Assembly (NCBI GenBank): GCA_049997955.1
Contig: JAEBDY010000006.1
Span: forward strand, 124,001 to 188,000
Direction: 5' to 3'
Length of the DNA: 64,000 bases
Source of the DNA: Umezawaea sp049997955
GTDB lineage: Bacteria > Actinomycetota > Actinomycetes > Mycobacteriales > Pseudonocardiaceae
Shown: positions 17,188 to 25,307 of the stretch, one piece after another
How the letters are laid out: every line of letters starts with the position of its first letter
How positions within the stretch are numbered: the stretch's first letter is position 1
Notes under the pieces: generated by a model
Told to the model about the DNA's origin: nothing
The model's database searches: none
What the model saw: only the letters and a program-made list of their open reading frames with translations
Position numbers and translations under genes: made by a program

Positions 17188-17226
17188 CACTTATCAGTGA
17201 AGTGACCTGAGTCACGCTCATAAGTG
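17188..17226. promoter_or_regulatory. Nested palindrome with CRP/GlxR-like core
   Basis: An outer CACTTAT...ATAAGTG pair (17188-17194 / 17220-17226) encloses GTGA-CCTGAG-TCAC (17202-17215), which fits the TGTGA-N6-TCACA consensus of CRP/GlxR regulators. It lies 14 bp after glgA and about 80 bp before the lipoprotein gene. It could regulate the latter, or its hairpin could end the glgA transcript; it lacks a U-tract. Confidence 0.4.
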
Positions 17227-17298
17227 TGCAACCGCAACGCCCAGTAACCGCCTTTAACCCGGTAGTAGGACTTTCACCATCTACCGGGGGTACCCGCT

Positions 17299-18717
17299 GT
17301 GCGTTTTGGACGTGTTTCGTTGGGTTTGGTCGCCGTGGCGCTCGCCGCGGGCTGCGCGACCCCACCGGCCAAGAGCACACCGGAGCCCGCGAAGCTGACC
17401 ATCGGCGGCAAGGAGGTGCTGGACGGCCACCACCTCCAGGCGCAGGCCGAGGAGGAGCTGAACTTCACCCTGAACTTCGGCTACGTGGCCCGCACCGGCA
17501 GCGGCTCGATCGACTGCTGGTTCGCCCGCACGAACGGCGAGTCCGAGGTCGACTCCAGGCTCTGGTGCGGCCCGGTGCAGGTGCCGGGCACCGGTTCCTC
17601 GGCGGACTGGGTGCCCGTGCCGCTCAAGGAGGCCGAGCAGGAGTCCGGCGGGGTGCGGTTCGAGGTGCAGCCCGCGCAGATCCCGAACCAGGGCACGCGC
17701 AGCTCGCCGGTCGGCTCGCTGGTGCGGTCGGACGGCCGCGAGACCGACCCGACCAAGGAGGAGGCCGCCAGCAGCGAGGCGGGCCCGGAGTTCCTGGCCG
17801 TGCTGCCCGACGACGGCAAGTCCGCCAACGGCGACCTCGGCCTGGCCGACGCGCCCGAGCTGAAGGTGCGCGACGACCTGCTCAGCGCGACCGCGACCGG
17901 CTGGGGCAGCCCGGCGAGCTTCCCCGACGGCAAGAGCAGCCTCAGACCCGGTCCCGGCCTGCAACTGCGGGTGCTGCGGCTGAAGGTCGAGCGGCTGCTC
18001 TCGACCGACCCGGCGTTCGACCAGCTGCCGTGGCAGGGCTACACGCCGCAGCCGTCGGAGCTGGCGCTGGAGCTGCCGGGCAGGCGGCAGCAGCTGCCCG
18101 CCGACCGGCTGCCGGAGAACGACACCGTGTTCGTGGTCTACACCGTCGCGACCGGCACGCAGGGCGGCGAGACGCTGGCGTTGAACACGATCGGCACGAA
18201 GTCGCTGGAGCAGCGGGTGGAGCTGCCGTCCGGCCGGGCGACCACCGAGATCCCCCGCGTGCTGCGCCGCGCCGCTGGCCCGGAGAAGCCCGCCGACGGC
18301 AAGCAGGGGATCGAGGTCGACGGCAAGGGCGGCGAGCTGAAGGTGCAGGGCGTGCGCCTCGGCCGCCAGCGCCCGGTGAAGGTCGCGGGCGACTACCAGG
18401 TGGCGACCGCGTCCGCGCCCGACAAGGCGCTGCTGGAGCTGCGGATCAGCGCCAAGGGCGGCGGCTTCCCGGACGCGATCGGCGGCGACGTGACGAAGGA
18501 GCTGTTCAAGGTCAAGCTGCCGGACGGCTCCGAAGCGCCGCAGGTCGGCATCCGCTACGACGGCGGCCCGTTCCCGATCGCCCTCGTCGTCGAGGTGCCC
18601 GCGGACGTCAGGTCCGCGACCCTCGAACTGACCGAGGGCACCGTGACGCTGCCGATCGTCGGCACGACCTCGATCAAGCCGCTCGACGGGCCCGTGGCCG
18701 TGCCGCTGGACTTCTGA
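17299..18717 (+). CDS. Secreted lipoprotein of unknown function
   Basis: 472 residues, family not recognised. The signal peptide ends in the lipobox LAAGC, with Cys at residue 19. The mature protein is hydrophilic and β-rich, contains two early Cys (IDCWFARTN, RLWCGPVQV) likely to form a disulfide, and has a long middle with Pro/Gly loops. It ends GPVAVPLDF. There is no enzyme motif. The last 163 bases overlap the convergent MFS gene. A structural or adhesion-like envelope role is conceivable but unsupported. Confidence 0.8.
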   Translation: MRFGRVSLGLVAVALAAGCATPPAKSTPEPAKLTIGGKEVLDGHHLQAQAEEELNFTLNFGYVARTGSGSIDCWFARTNGESEVDSRLWCGPVQVPGTGSSADWVPVPLKEAEQESGGVRFEVQPAQIPNQGTRSSPVGSLVRSDGRETDPTKEEAASSEAGPEFLAVLPDDGKSANGDLGLADAPELKVRDDLLSATATGWGSPASFPDGKSSLRPGPGLQLRVLRLKVERLLSTDPAFDQLPWQGYTPQPSELALELPGRRQQLPADRLPENDTVFVVYTVATGTQGGETLALNTIGTKSLEQRVELPSGRATTEIPRVLRRAAGPEKPADGKQGIEVDGKGGELKVQGVRLGRQRPVKVAGDYQVATASAPDKALLELRISAKGGGFPDAIGGDVTKELFKVKLPDGSEAPQVGIRYDGGPFPIALVVEVPADVRSATLELTEGTVTLPIVGTTSIKPLDGPVAVPLDF

Positions 18718-19844
18718 GCCACGAGGACGGCGACCCCGGCGAGCGCGAACCACCCGACGACCAGGGCGACCAGCGCGCCCCAGCCCCACGCGCCGAACGC
18801 GGCGCTGCCCGCCGTGCCACCGGCGCTGCTGCCGACGTAGAACGCGAGCAGGTAGAAGCCCGACGACTGCCCCTTCGCCGTCGCGGGCGCCCGTGCGCCG
18901 ACCCAGCCGCTGGCGACGGAGTGCGCGGCGAAGAAGCCGCCGGTGAACAGGGCCAGCCCGACCACGACGGAGACCAGCGAGTCCGGCAGCGTCAGCAGCG
19001 CGCCCGCCGTCGCGGCCCCGAGCGCGGTCACCACCACCGGAGCGCGACCGAGCCGGTCCGCGAGCCGTCCGGCGACCGCCGAGCACACCCCGCCCGCGGC
19101 GTAGGCGAGGAAGACCAGCGCCGCGAACCGCGCGGGCACCTCCAGCGGCGGCGCCGCGAGCCGGAAGCCGATCGCGTTGTAGAGCGAGATGAACGCCCCG
19201 GACGCCAGCGCCGCGATGGCGTACTGGCAGAGCAGGACCCGGTCGCCCAGCGCGGCCCGCAGCCCGCGAGGCGACCTGACCGGTCGCGCGCTGTCCGGCG
19301 GCAACGCCACCACGACCACGGCCGCGCACAGCACGCCCAGCACCGCCACGGCCGCCAGAGCGCCCCGCCAGGTCAGCCAGTCGACGCTGATCCCGGCGAC
19401 CAGCCGCCCGATCATCCCGCCCGCGCTGTTGCCCGCGACGAGCGTGCCGATCGCCGCCCCCACACCCGCCGGGCCGACCTCGGCGGCGAGGTAGGCCATC
19501 GCGACGGCGGGCATCCCCGCGACCGCGACGCCCTGGAGGACGCGGAGGGCGACGAGCGCGGAGAACGACGGCGCGAACGGCAGCAGCAACGCGGTGAGCG
19601 CGGCGGCGACCACCGCCACCACGATCACCCGTCGACGGCCCACCCGTTCGGACAGCATCGCGATCGGCACCACCACCACGGCCAGCGCGCCGGTCGCCGC
19701 GCTCACCGCGAGCGACGCCCCGCCGGGACTCAGCCCGTACTCCGCCGCGAGCTGCGGCAGCACCGGCTGAGGGGCGTAGAGCAGGGCGAACGACCCCAGA
19801 CCGGCGGCGGCCACGGCAACCGTTGTGCGCCTTCGACGTGTCAC
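18555..19844 (-). CDS. MFS exporter (YnfM/arabinose-efflux type)
   Basis: 429-residue drug:H+ antiporter-type permease with about 12 membrane helices. The N-terminal half has FALLYAPQPVLPQLAAEYGL and the motif-A loop SERVGRRRVIVV; the second half has GRLADRLGRAPVVVT. Helices end near residue 378 (ALAGVAVLVAQ). The remaining ~50 residues are Ser/Thr/Gly-rich and are encoded antisense to the end of the lipoprotein gene, so the original stop seems to have been lost. It is divergent from the LysR gene, its likely regulator. Confidence 0.87.
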   Translation of the reverse strand: MTRRRRTTVAVAAAGLGSFALLYAPQPVLPQLAAEYGLSPGGASLAVSAATGALAVVVVPIAMLSERVGRRRVIVVAVVAAALTALLLPFAPSFSALVALRVLQGVAVAGMPAVAMAYLAAEVGPAGVGAAIGTLVAGNSAGGMIGRLVAGISVDWLTWRGALAAVAVLGVLCAAVVVVALPPDSARPVRSPRGLRAALGDRVLLCQYAIAALASGAFISLYNAIGFRLAAPPLEVPARFAALVFLAYAAGGVCSAVAGRLADRLGRAPVVVTALGAATAGALLTLPDSLVSVVVGLALFTGGFFAAHSVASGWVGARAPATAKGQSSGFYLLAFYVGSSAGGTAGSAAFGAWGWGALVALVVGWFALAGVAVLVAQKSSGTATGPSSGLIEVVPTIGSVTVPSVSSRVADLTSAGTSTTRAIGNGPPS

Positions 19845-19899
19845 ACCTCGACGCTAACCCATACGTCCAATGCAGATTCGTGGCAAAATCCATACGGTG

Positions 19900-20810
19900 A
19901 TGGATGAGATGTCACTCGCGCCCAAGCTCGCCGTGCTGCGCGCGCTGGCCCAGGAGGAGCACGTCACCAAGGTCGCCGAAGCCGTCGGCCTCCCGCAGCC
20001 GACCGTGAGCCGCTGGCTCGCCGCCATCGGCGACGAACTGGGCGCGCCGGTCGTGGAACGCGCGGGCCGCGGCGTCCGGCTCACCAGGGCGGGCCGCCTG
20101 CTCGCGGAGGCCGCCGAACGATCCATGGCCGTCCTGGAGACCGGCTGGCGCCGAGCCGCCGAGGAGGTCGACCCCGAACGCGGCCAGGTGGCGATCGGCT
20201 TCCTGCACCTGCTCGGCCGCTCGGTCGTGCCGGAACTGGTCCGCGGCTTCCGCGCCGACCACCCGCACGTCCGGTTCCGCCTCGTGCAGAACTCCAGGCA
20301 GGCGGTGCTGGACTCCCTGTCCGGAGGCGACATCGACCTCGCCCTGATCGCCCCGCCGCCCGAGGAGGCGGAGTTCGGGTTCGCGTTGCTGCACGAAGAG
20401 GAACTCGTGCTGGCCGTACCGGTCGGGCACGCGCTGGCCGGACGGTCCGAGGTGCGGCTGGCGGAGCTGGCGGAAGACGACTTCGTCGCGCTGGAACACG
20501 GGTACGGGCTGCGCCAGATCACCGACGAGCTGTGCGCGGCGGCGGGGTTCGTGCCGCGGGTGATGTTCGAGGGGCAGGAGATCGAGACGCTGCGGGGGCT
20601 GGTGGGGGCCGGGCTCGGCGTGGCGGTGCTGACGCACGGGAGTTGACGGCGGCCGCGGACGTGGTGGAGTTGAGGATCGCGCCACGGGCTACGCGGACGT
20701 TCGCGCTGGTTTGGCGGGACGGGGTGCCCCTGCCGCCTGCCGTGGTGGGGTTTCGGGACCATGCGCGGGGTCATGCCTCAGGGTCAGGCTCGGGGTCAGG
20801 CCTCACCTAG
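19900..20810 (+). pseudogene. LysR-family regulator with a frameshift near its 3' end
   Basis: The N-terminal HTH is APKLAVLRALAQEEHVTKVA then VGLPQPTVSRWLAAIGDEL; the ligand-binding domain follows. The frame stops at 20646 after GLGVAVLTHGS. The usual C-terminus (VVELRIAPRATRTFALVWRD, PLPPAVVGFRDHA) continues directly in the other frame to the stop at 20808-20810. One base appears missing near 20635-20640 (within GACGCACGGGAG). Joined, the protein would have about 303 residues, the normal LysR length. It is either a sequencing error or a recent mutation. It is divergent from the MFS gene. Confidence 0.75.
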
Positions 20811-21193
20811 CCCCTCTGGCGGGAACTTTGTGGGGTGTCCTGAAGTTGGGTGACCGTGTGGCCTGTGGCTGGTTTGCGCTGGTCAGTGGGTGTTCTTGTG
20901 TTCCAGCCGAGTGGCTGGTGGGTTTCGGCCCCCGTCGCGCGATTGTCTTCATGGTCGACCGCGCCGCGTCAAGGCGGGAAAGATGCCTTGACCCGTAGCG
21001 GTCGACCATGAGGGCGCTGGGGATCGGGGGCAGGGAGGGGAATGGCCTCAACCCCTTGGTGCCGGTGGGTTCGGGGTTGGTTTTTCGAGACCCGGCTTCT
21101 GGTTGGTCCGAGGAGGGTTCACGCCTCGGTCCTCGTTGGGGTCATGGACCGTGGTGTGCCTGGCCTCGGTGGGTCGAGGTTCGGGTTCAGGGG
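20811..21193. other. 383-bp intergenic region between LysR and pepA
   Basis: Between two convergent genes, strongly G/T-rich on the plus strand. It contains palindromic element B, copy 1. No gene was supported. Confidence 0.7.
20935..21028 (+). repeat. Palindromic element B, copy 1
   Basis: 94-bp element. The outer arms CATGGTCGACCGC (20950-20962) and GCGGTCGACCATG (20998-21010) pair perfectly. The inner arms GTCAAGGC (20968-20975) and GCCTTGAC (20985-20992) enclose the loop GGGAAAGAT. Flanks TCGCGCGATTGTCT and ATGAGGGCGCTGGGGATCGG are nearly identical in copy 2 (53906-53999, inverted), but the outer arms there have another sequence. Confidence 0.85.
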
Positions 21194-22576
21194 CTAGTGG
21201 GTGTAGCTCTCCACCAGTTCCACCAAGGTGCGGGTGGCGAAGCCTGTGGCGCCCGGGACTACTTCGTCGTAGTTCGTTTCCGCTCTGGCTGGGCCTGCGA
21301 TGTCCAGGTGGGCCCAGGGGAGGTTGGCCGTGAACGTGCGGAGGAACAGGGCCGCTGTGATGCTGCCGGGGCCCGGTGGGCACTGGCGGACGTCTGCCAC
21401 GTCCGACTTGACCGCGTCGGCGTGGTCTTCCAGCAGGGGCATGCGCCACCAGTTCTCGCCCACTCGCCCGCCCGCCTCGGTGATCCTGGTGGCGAGTTCG
21501 TCCGTTGTCGCGAACAGGCCGCCGGTGCGGAGGCCCAGGCTGACCTTCATGGCGCCCGTCAGCGTCGCCACGTCCACCAGCAGGTCCGGGTCGAGGGTGT
21601 TCACGGCGTAGGCGAGGGCGTCCGCGAGGACGACCCTGCCCTCCGCGTCGGTGTTGGTGATCTCGGTCGTGGTGCCGCCGTAGTGGCGCACGATGTCGCC
21701 AGGGCGGTAGGCCGAGCCCGACACGTGGTTCTCGGCGCACGGGACCAGGCCGGTCACCCGCACCGGCAAGCCGCGGCGGGCGATGGCCAGCATCGCGCCG
21801 ATCACGGCCGCGCCGCCGGACATGTCCGTGCGCATCAGGTGCATGCCGTCGGCGGGCTTGATGGAGATGCCGCCCGTGTCGAACGTGATGCCCTTGCCGA
21901 CCAGCACGACGTGCGGGGCCTGCCCGGTGACCGAGCGGGGCTGCCAGGACAGTTCCAGGAGCCTCGGCGGGCGGGCCGAGCCGCTGCCCACGGCGAGGAC
22001 GCCGCCGAAGCCGTGCGCGGCCAGCCACTTCTCGTCGCGGACCACCGCGTTGAGGCCGGGCACCTTCGCCGCCTGCTCGGCGGCGGTGCTCGCGAGCCAC
22101 TGCGGGTCCTTGATGTTGGACGGCGTGTTCGCCAGGTCGCGGCTCAGCGCGGTGGCGAGCGCCAGGTCGTACGCGTGGCCCGCCTCGGCGGCCAGGACGT
22201 CGGCGTAGCCGGGGTCCGGCACGACGAGCCGCAGCGAGCCGATCCGGGGCGGCGGGTCCTCGCCGGTGATCTTGAACCGGTAGCCGCCGAGCGCCACGCC
22301 GAGCACGAACGCGCGCACGCGCTCCGCCTCGGCCGAGGCGGGCAGCAGCACGTCGTAGGTCTTCGAGGAGTCGGCCGCGCTCAGGGCGCGGACCAGGCTC
22401 GCGCCCGCCGTGCGCCACGTCGTGGGCTCGCCGTCGCCGACGCCGAGCTCCCACCCGTCACCGTCCCGCTCGGTCTCGCCGAGCGCTGCCGCGGTGAGCA
22501 CCACGGTCGGCACACCGGGTCGTGGCGCGTCGGCGACCTCGACCTCAACGAGTGCGGTGGGCACGGGGGTGCGCAC
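21194..22576 (-). CDS. pepA: Leucyl aminopeptidase (PepA, family M17)
   Basis: 460-residue cytosolic metallo-aminopeptidase, functional as a hexamer with two metal ions. The metal and active-site motifs are VGKGITFDTGGISIKPADGM, MRTDMSGGAAVIGAM and NTDAEGRVVLADAL, the M17 signature. The N-terminal macro-like domain is short. GTG 22574-22576 has GGAGGACC upstream. Its 3' end faces the frameshifted LysR gene across element B. Confidence 0.93.
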   Translation of the reverse strand: MRTPVPTALVEVEVADAPRPGVPTVVLTAAALGETERDGDGWELGVGDGEPTTWRTAGASLVRALSAADSSKTYDVLLPASAEAERVRAFVLGVALGGYRFKITGEDPPPRIGSLRLVVPDPGYADVLAAEAGHAYDLALATALSRDLANTPSNIKDPQWLASTAAEQAAKVPGLNAVVRDEKWLAAHGFGGVLAVGSGSARPPRLLELSWQPRSVTGQAPHVVLVGKGITFDTGGISIKPADGMHLMRTDMSGGAAVIGAMLAIARRGLPVRVTGLVPCAENHVSGSAYRPGDIVRHYGGTTTEITNTDAEGRVVLADALAYAVNTLDPDLLVDVATLTGAMKVSLGLRTGGLFATTDELATRITEAGGRVGENWWRMPLLEDHADAVKSDVADVRQCPPGPGSITAALFLRTFTANLPWAHLDIAGPARAETNYDEVVPGATGFATRTLVELVESYTH

Positions 22577-22623
22577 GGCGGTCCTCCTCAGTCAACTGTG
22601 TATGCGGTATCACAACGAAGTGC

Positions 22624-22653
22624 AGCCCCGGTTCCACAGTGGAAACCGGGGCT
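22624..22653 (-). terminator. Hairpin after the DUF3117 gene
   Basis: AGCCCCGGTTCCAC pairs with TGGAAACCGGGGCT around a 2-nt loop with one bulge. It lies 20 nt after the DUF3117 stop and before pepA. There is no U-tract, so termination strength is uncertain. Confidence 0.45.
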
Positions 22654-22672
22654 CCGAGGCTTCTGGCTGGGA

Positions 22673-22840
22673 TCAGCCAACGGCCGCCTTCAAGGCATCG
22701 CCCAGGGCGCTGGCCTCCTCCGCCGACATCTCGACGACGAGGCGCCCACCACCCTCGAGCGGAACGCGCATCACGATGCCGCGCCCCTCCTTGGTGACCT
22801 CGAGGGGACCGTCGCCGGTCCGGGGCTTCATGGCCGCCAT
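22673..22840 (-). CDS. DUF3117 protein
   Basis: 55-residue conserved actinobacterial protein of unknown function. It starts MAAMKPRTGDGPLEVTKEGR and contains VMRVPLEGGGRLVVEMS and ALGDALKAAV, nearly identical to the mycobacterial homologue (recalled as Rv1211). CGGAGGGAGC precedes ATG 22838-22840. Its high conservation across the phylum, with no catalytic motif, suggests a structural or regulatory role. Confidence 0.92.
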   Translation of the reverse strand: MAAMKPRTGDGPLEVTKEGRGIVMRVPLEGGGRLVVEMSAEEASALGDALKAAVG

Positions 22841-23155
22841 AGCGTGCTCCCTCCGTCAAAACCCTTCCCCGTCCGACCTGGTTCGCGAAACCCGGCCGGA
22901 TCCGTGCCCATTCTCCCCTATCCGGACTCAGCCGCGAAACCGAACCGATCTTTCGGTGACTCCCGTGATCAATTGTCGATCTTCACTTGTCCCTGTTCAG
23001 ACGCTGGATCGCCGTACTGCAAAGGGATTCATCGCAGTCGATCACCGTCACCGGTTCGTGATCCACCGCTCGAGCCCGTGTCACCGCATTCGGCGCGTCC
23101 CAGCTCGACGGCCCGCCCTGGTCGCGCCGGGCCGGGCCTGCCAGACTCGACCGTC
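22841..23155. other. 315-bp intergenic region between divergent DUF3117 and paaX genes
   Basis: It presumably holds promoters for both genes. Only the GATCAC-N12-GTGATC inverted repeat listed separately stands out; no gene was supported. Confidence 0.6.
23040..23063. promoter_or_regulatory. Inverted repeat upstream of paaX
   Basis: GATCAC (23040-23045) and GTGATC (23058-23063) are 12 nt apart, about 95 bp before the paaX start. It is a possible operator for the PaaX-like regulator; the assignment rests only on symmetry and position. Confidence 0.3.
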
Positions 23156-23956
23156 GTGCGAGCCCGATCCGCGTTGTTCGACGTGTACGGCGGCCACCTG
23201 CGTGAACGCGGTGGCGCCGCGACCATCGCCGCCCTGGTGCGGTTGATGGAGCCGCTGGAGTTCGCCGCGCCCGCCGTGCGGACCGCGGTGTCGCGCACGG
23301 TCCGGCAGGGGTGGCTGCACCCGGTGCGGCTGGCAGATGGCCCCGGCTACGCCATGACCCCCAGGGCCGAACGGCGGCTTGACGAAGCGGCGGCGAGGAT
23401 CTACCGGACCCGGCCGTCCACGTGGGACGGTCGGTGGCACGTGCTGGTGCTGGAGGAGCTGCCGGGGCGCGAGTCGCGCGAGCGGCTGGCGTCGTCGCTG
23501 CAACTGCTCGGTTACGGCGCGTTGGGGCCGGTGACGTGGATCGCACCTCGCCCCTCCCCCGAACTGGCGGACGTGCTGGCGGTCGAGGGTGTGGCGGCGA
23601 GCACGTTCCACGGGGGACACGAGGGCGCCGACGGCGAGCTGGCCGCGCGGGCCTGGGACCTCGCCGCGCTCGGCCGGGACTACGCGGCGTTCGTCGCGGA
23701 GTGGGCGCCGGTGATGTCCGGTGTGGACGGTTCGGCCGCGCCGGAGTCGTTCGCCGCGTCGCAGCGGCTGCTCCACGCGTGGCGGAAGTTCCTCTTCCGG
23801 GATCCGGGCCTGCCCCTGGAGCTGCTGCCCGCCGACTGGCCGGGCACCGGCGCGGCGGGGTTCTTCGACCGGCACACCGCGCGCCTGGCGCCCGCCGTGC
23901 AGCGGTTCGTGGACGACTGCCTGGACAAGTCGGCGCGGAGCGAGTCCACTGCTTAG
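23156..23956 (+). CDS. paaX: PaaX-family transcriptional regulator
   Basis: 266 residues. The N-terminal winged helix (ARSALFDVYGGHLRERGGAA, AAPAVRTAVSRTVRQGWLHP) is followed by the PaaX central and C-terminal domains (YRTRPSTWDGRWHVLVLEEL, LLHAWRKFLFRDPGLPLELL, DWPGTGAAGFFDRH). PaaX represses phenylacetate degradation and is released by phenylacetyl-CoA. The enoyl-CoA hydratase gene begins 27 bp downstream, so it is the probable target. No other paa genes are in the window. Confidence 0.85.
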   Translation: MRARSALFDVYGGHLRERGGAATIAALVRLMEPLEFAAPAVRTAVSRTVRQGWLHPVRLADGPGYAMTPRAERRLDEAAARIYRTRPSTWDGRWHVLVLEELPGRESRERLASSLQLLGYGALGPVTWIAPRPSPELADVLAVEGVAASTFHGGHEGADGELAARAWDLAALGRDYAAFVAEWAPVMSGVDGSAAPESFAASQRLLHAWRKFLFRDPGLPLELLPADWPGTGAAGFFDRHTARLAPAVQRFVDDCLDKSARSESTA

Positions 23957-23983
23957 GTAGTCACCGAACCTGGAGGTCTTCAC

Positions 23984-24769
23984 GTGCCCGAGCTCCTCAT
24001 CGACGACGCCGACGGTGTGCGCACGTTCACGCTGAACCGCCCGGAGGCGTTCAACTCGTTCACGGTGTCGCTGAAGGAGGCGTTCCTCGACGCCGTCCTG
24101 GAGACCGCGAAGGACGAGTCGGTGCGCGCCGTGGTCATCACCGGCGCCGGCAGGGCGTTCTGCGCGGGCCAGGACCTCAAGGAGCACATCGCGCTGCTGG
24201 AGGCGGGCGACCCGGCGCCGCTGAACACCGTGGAGCTGCACTACAACCCGCTGATCAAGGCGATCATCGGGATGCCGAAGCCGGTGATCGCCGCGGTCAA
24301 CGGCACGGCGGCGGGCGCGGGCGCGTCGATCGCGTACGCGTGCGACCTGCGGGTCGCGGCGGCGTCGGCGAAGTTCCTGATGGCGTTCGCGAACGTCGGC
24401 CTCACGTCGGACTCGGGCGCGGCGTGGACGCTGCCCAGGCTGATCGGGCACGGCAGGGCGATGGAGATGATGCTGCTCGCCCAGCCGGTCGACGCGCAGG
24501 ACGCGCTGCGGGTCGGGATGGTCGGCCAGGTCGTGCCGGACGGCGAGGCGCTGGCCACCGCGCAGGCGCTGGCGCGGCGGCTCGCGGCGGGTCCGACGAC
24601 GGCCTACGCGAAGATCAAGGAAGCCCTGGCGGTCGGCTCCGGCGGGACGCTGGACGACGCGCTGGAGGTCGAGGCCCGCACGCAGGCCGAGGCGGGGGCC
24701 ACCTCGGACCACCGCGAGGCCGTGGCCGCGTTCGTGGCGAAGCGGAAGCCGAACTTCACCGGGAAGTAG
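23984..24769 (+). CDS. Enoyl-CoA hydratase/isomerase (PaaG-like)
   Basis: 261-residue crotonase-fold enzyme. The oxyanion-hole segments are GAGRAFCAGQDLKEH and NGTAAGAGASIAYACDLRVA; SDSGAAWTLPRLIG resembles PaaG/PaaB-type isomerases more than classical EchA. It acts on an unsaturated acyl-CoA in the cytosol and forms a likely two-gene unit with paaX. Its last 14 bases overlap the convergent tag gene. Confidence 0.88.
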   Translation: MPELLIDDADGVRTFTLNRPEAFNSFTVSLKEAFLDAVLETAKDESVRAVVITGAGRAFCAGQDLKEHIALLEAGDPAPLNTVELHYNPLIKAIIGMPKPVIAAVNGTAAGAGASIAYACDLRVAAASAKFLMAFANVGLTSDSGAAWTLPRLIGHGRAMEMMLLAQPVDAQDALRVGMVGQVVPDGEALATAQALARRLAAGPTTAYAKIKEALAVGSGGTLDDALEVEARTQAEAGATSDHREAVAAFVAKRKPNFTGK

Positions 24770-25307
24770 CGCGGAAGCAGGTCTGGACGTGGTCGTCGAC
24801 CATGCCGGTGGCCTGCATCAGCGCGTACGCCGTGGTCGGGCCGAAGAAGACGAAGCCGCGCCGCTTGAGCTCCTTGGCGAGAGCCTTGGACTCGGGCGTC
24901 ACGGCGGGCACGTCGGCCATCGTGGCGGGCCGCACGCGGTCCTCCGCGGAGGGCGCGAACGACCACAGCAGGTCGTCGAACGGCTCGTCGAGGTCGGCGA
25001 CCGCCCGTGCGTTGCGGATCGCGGCGTTGATCTTGGCCCGGTTGCGCACGATGGACGCGTCGGCCATCAGCCGCTCGACGTCGTCGTCGTCGAAGGCCGC
25101 GACGGTGGCGGGCTTGAAGCCGTCGAACGCGCGGCGGAACGACTCGCGCTTGCGCAGGATCGTGATCCACGACAGGCCGGACTGGAAGGACTCCAGGCAC
25201 AGCCGTTCGAACATCTCGGTCTCGCCGTGCAGCTCCACCCCCCACTCGGTGTCGTGGTACTCGGCGTAGTCGGGCGTGCTGTCGCCCCACGCGCAGCGGA
25301 CGATCAC
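24756..25307 (-). CDS. tag: DNA-3-methyladenine glycosylase I
   Basis: 183 residues. Excises 3-methyladenine from DNA. Family hallmarks are RCAWGDSTPDYAEYHDTEWG at the N-terminus (zinc-binding Cys and the damaged-base pocket Trp), FQSGLSWITILRKRESFRRA, and the C-terminal zinc-site segment with His and Cys (MVDDHVQTCF). GTG 25305-25307 overlaps the stop of the SRPBCC gene (GTGA). It sits in the DUF3117-tag-DivIVA order recalled for Rv1211-Rv1209. Confidence 0.93.
   Translation of the reverse strand: MIVRCAWGDSTPDYAEYHDTEWGVELHGETEMFERLCLESFQSGLSWITILRKRESFRRAFDGFKPATVAAFDDDDVERLMADASIVRNRAKINAAIRNARAVADLDEPFDDLLWSFAPSAEDRVRPATMADVPAVTPESKALAKELKRRGFVFFGPTTAYALMQATGMVDDHVQTCFRATSR

Noticed and set aside
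17226..19907. A continuous 893-codon open frame on the plus strand
   Set aside because: It is rich in Arg, Gly and Ala without domains, and overlaps the lipoprotein and MFS genes, whose products are clearly recognisable. Long antisense frames are expected at this GC content.
20935..21028. A short peptide containing SRRERCLD encoded by element B
   Set aside because: The frame has an in-frame stop (TAG) in copy 1, the outer arms change sequence while staying paired, and no ribosome site precedes it. The structure, not the peptide, appears conserved.
21008..23956. A 982-codon plus-strand frame ending as PaaX
   Set aside because: Only the last 266 codons match PaaX. The rest is antisense to pepA and DUF3117, which have real motifs and ribosome sites.
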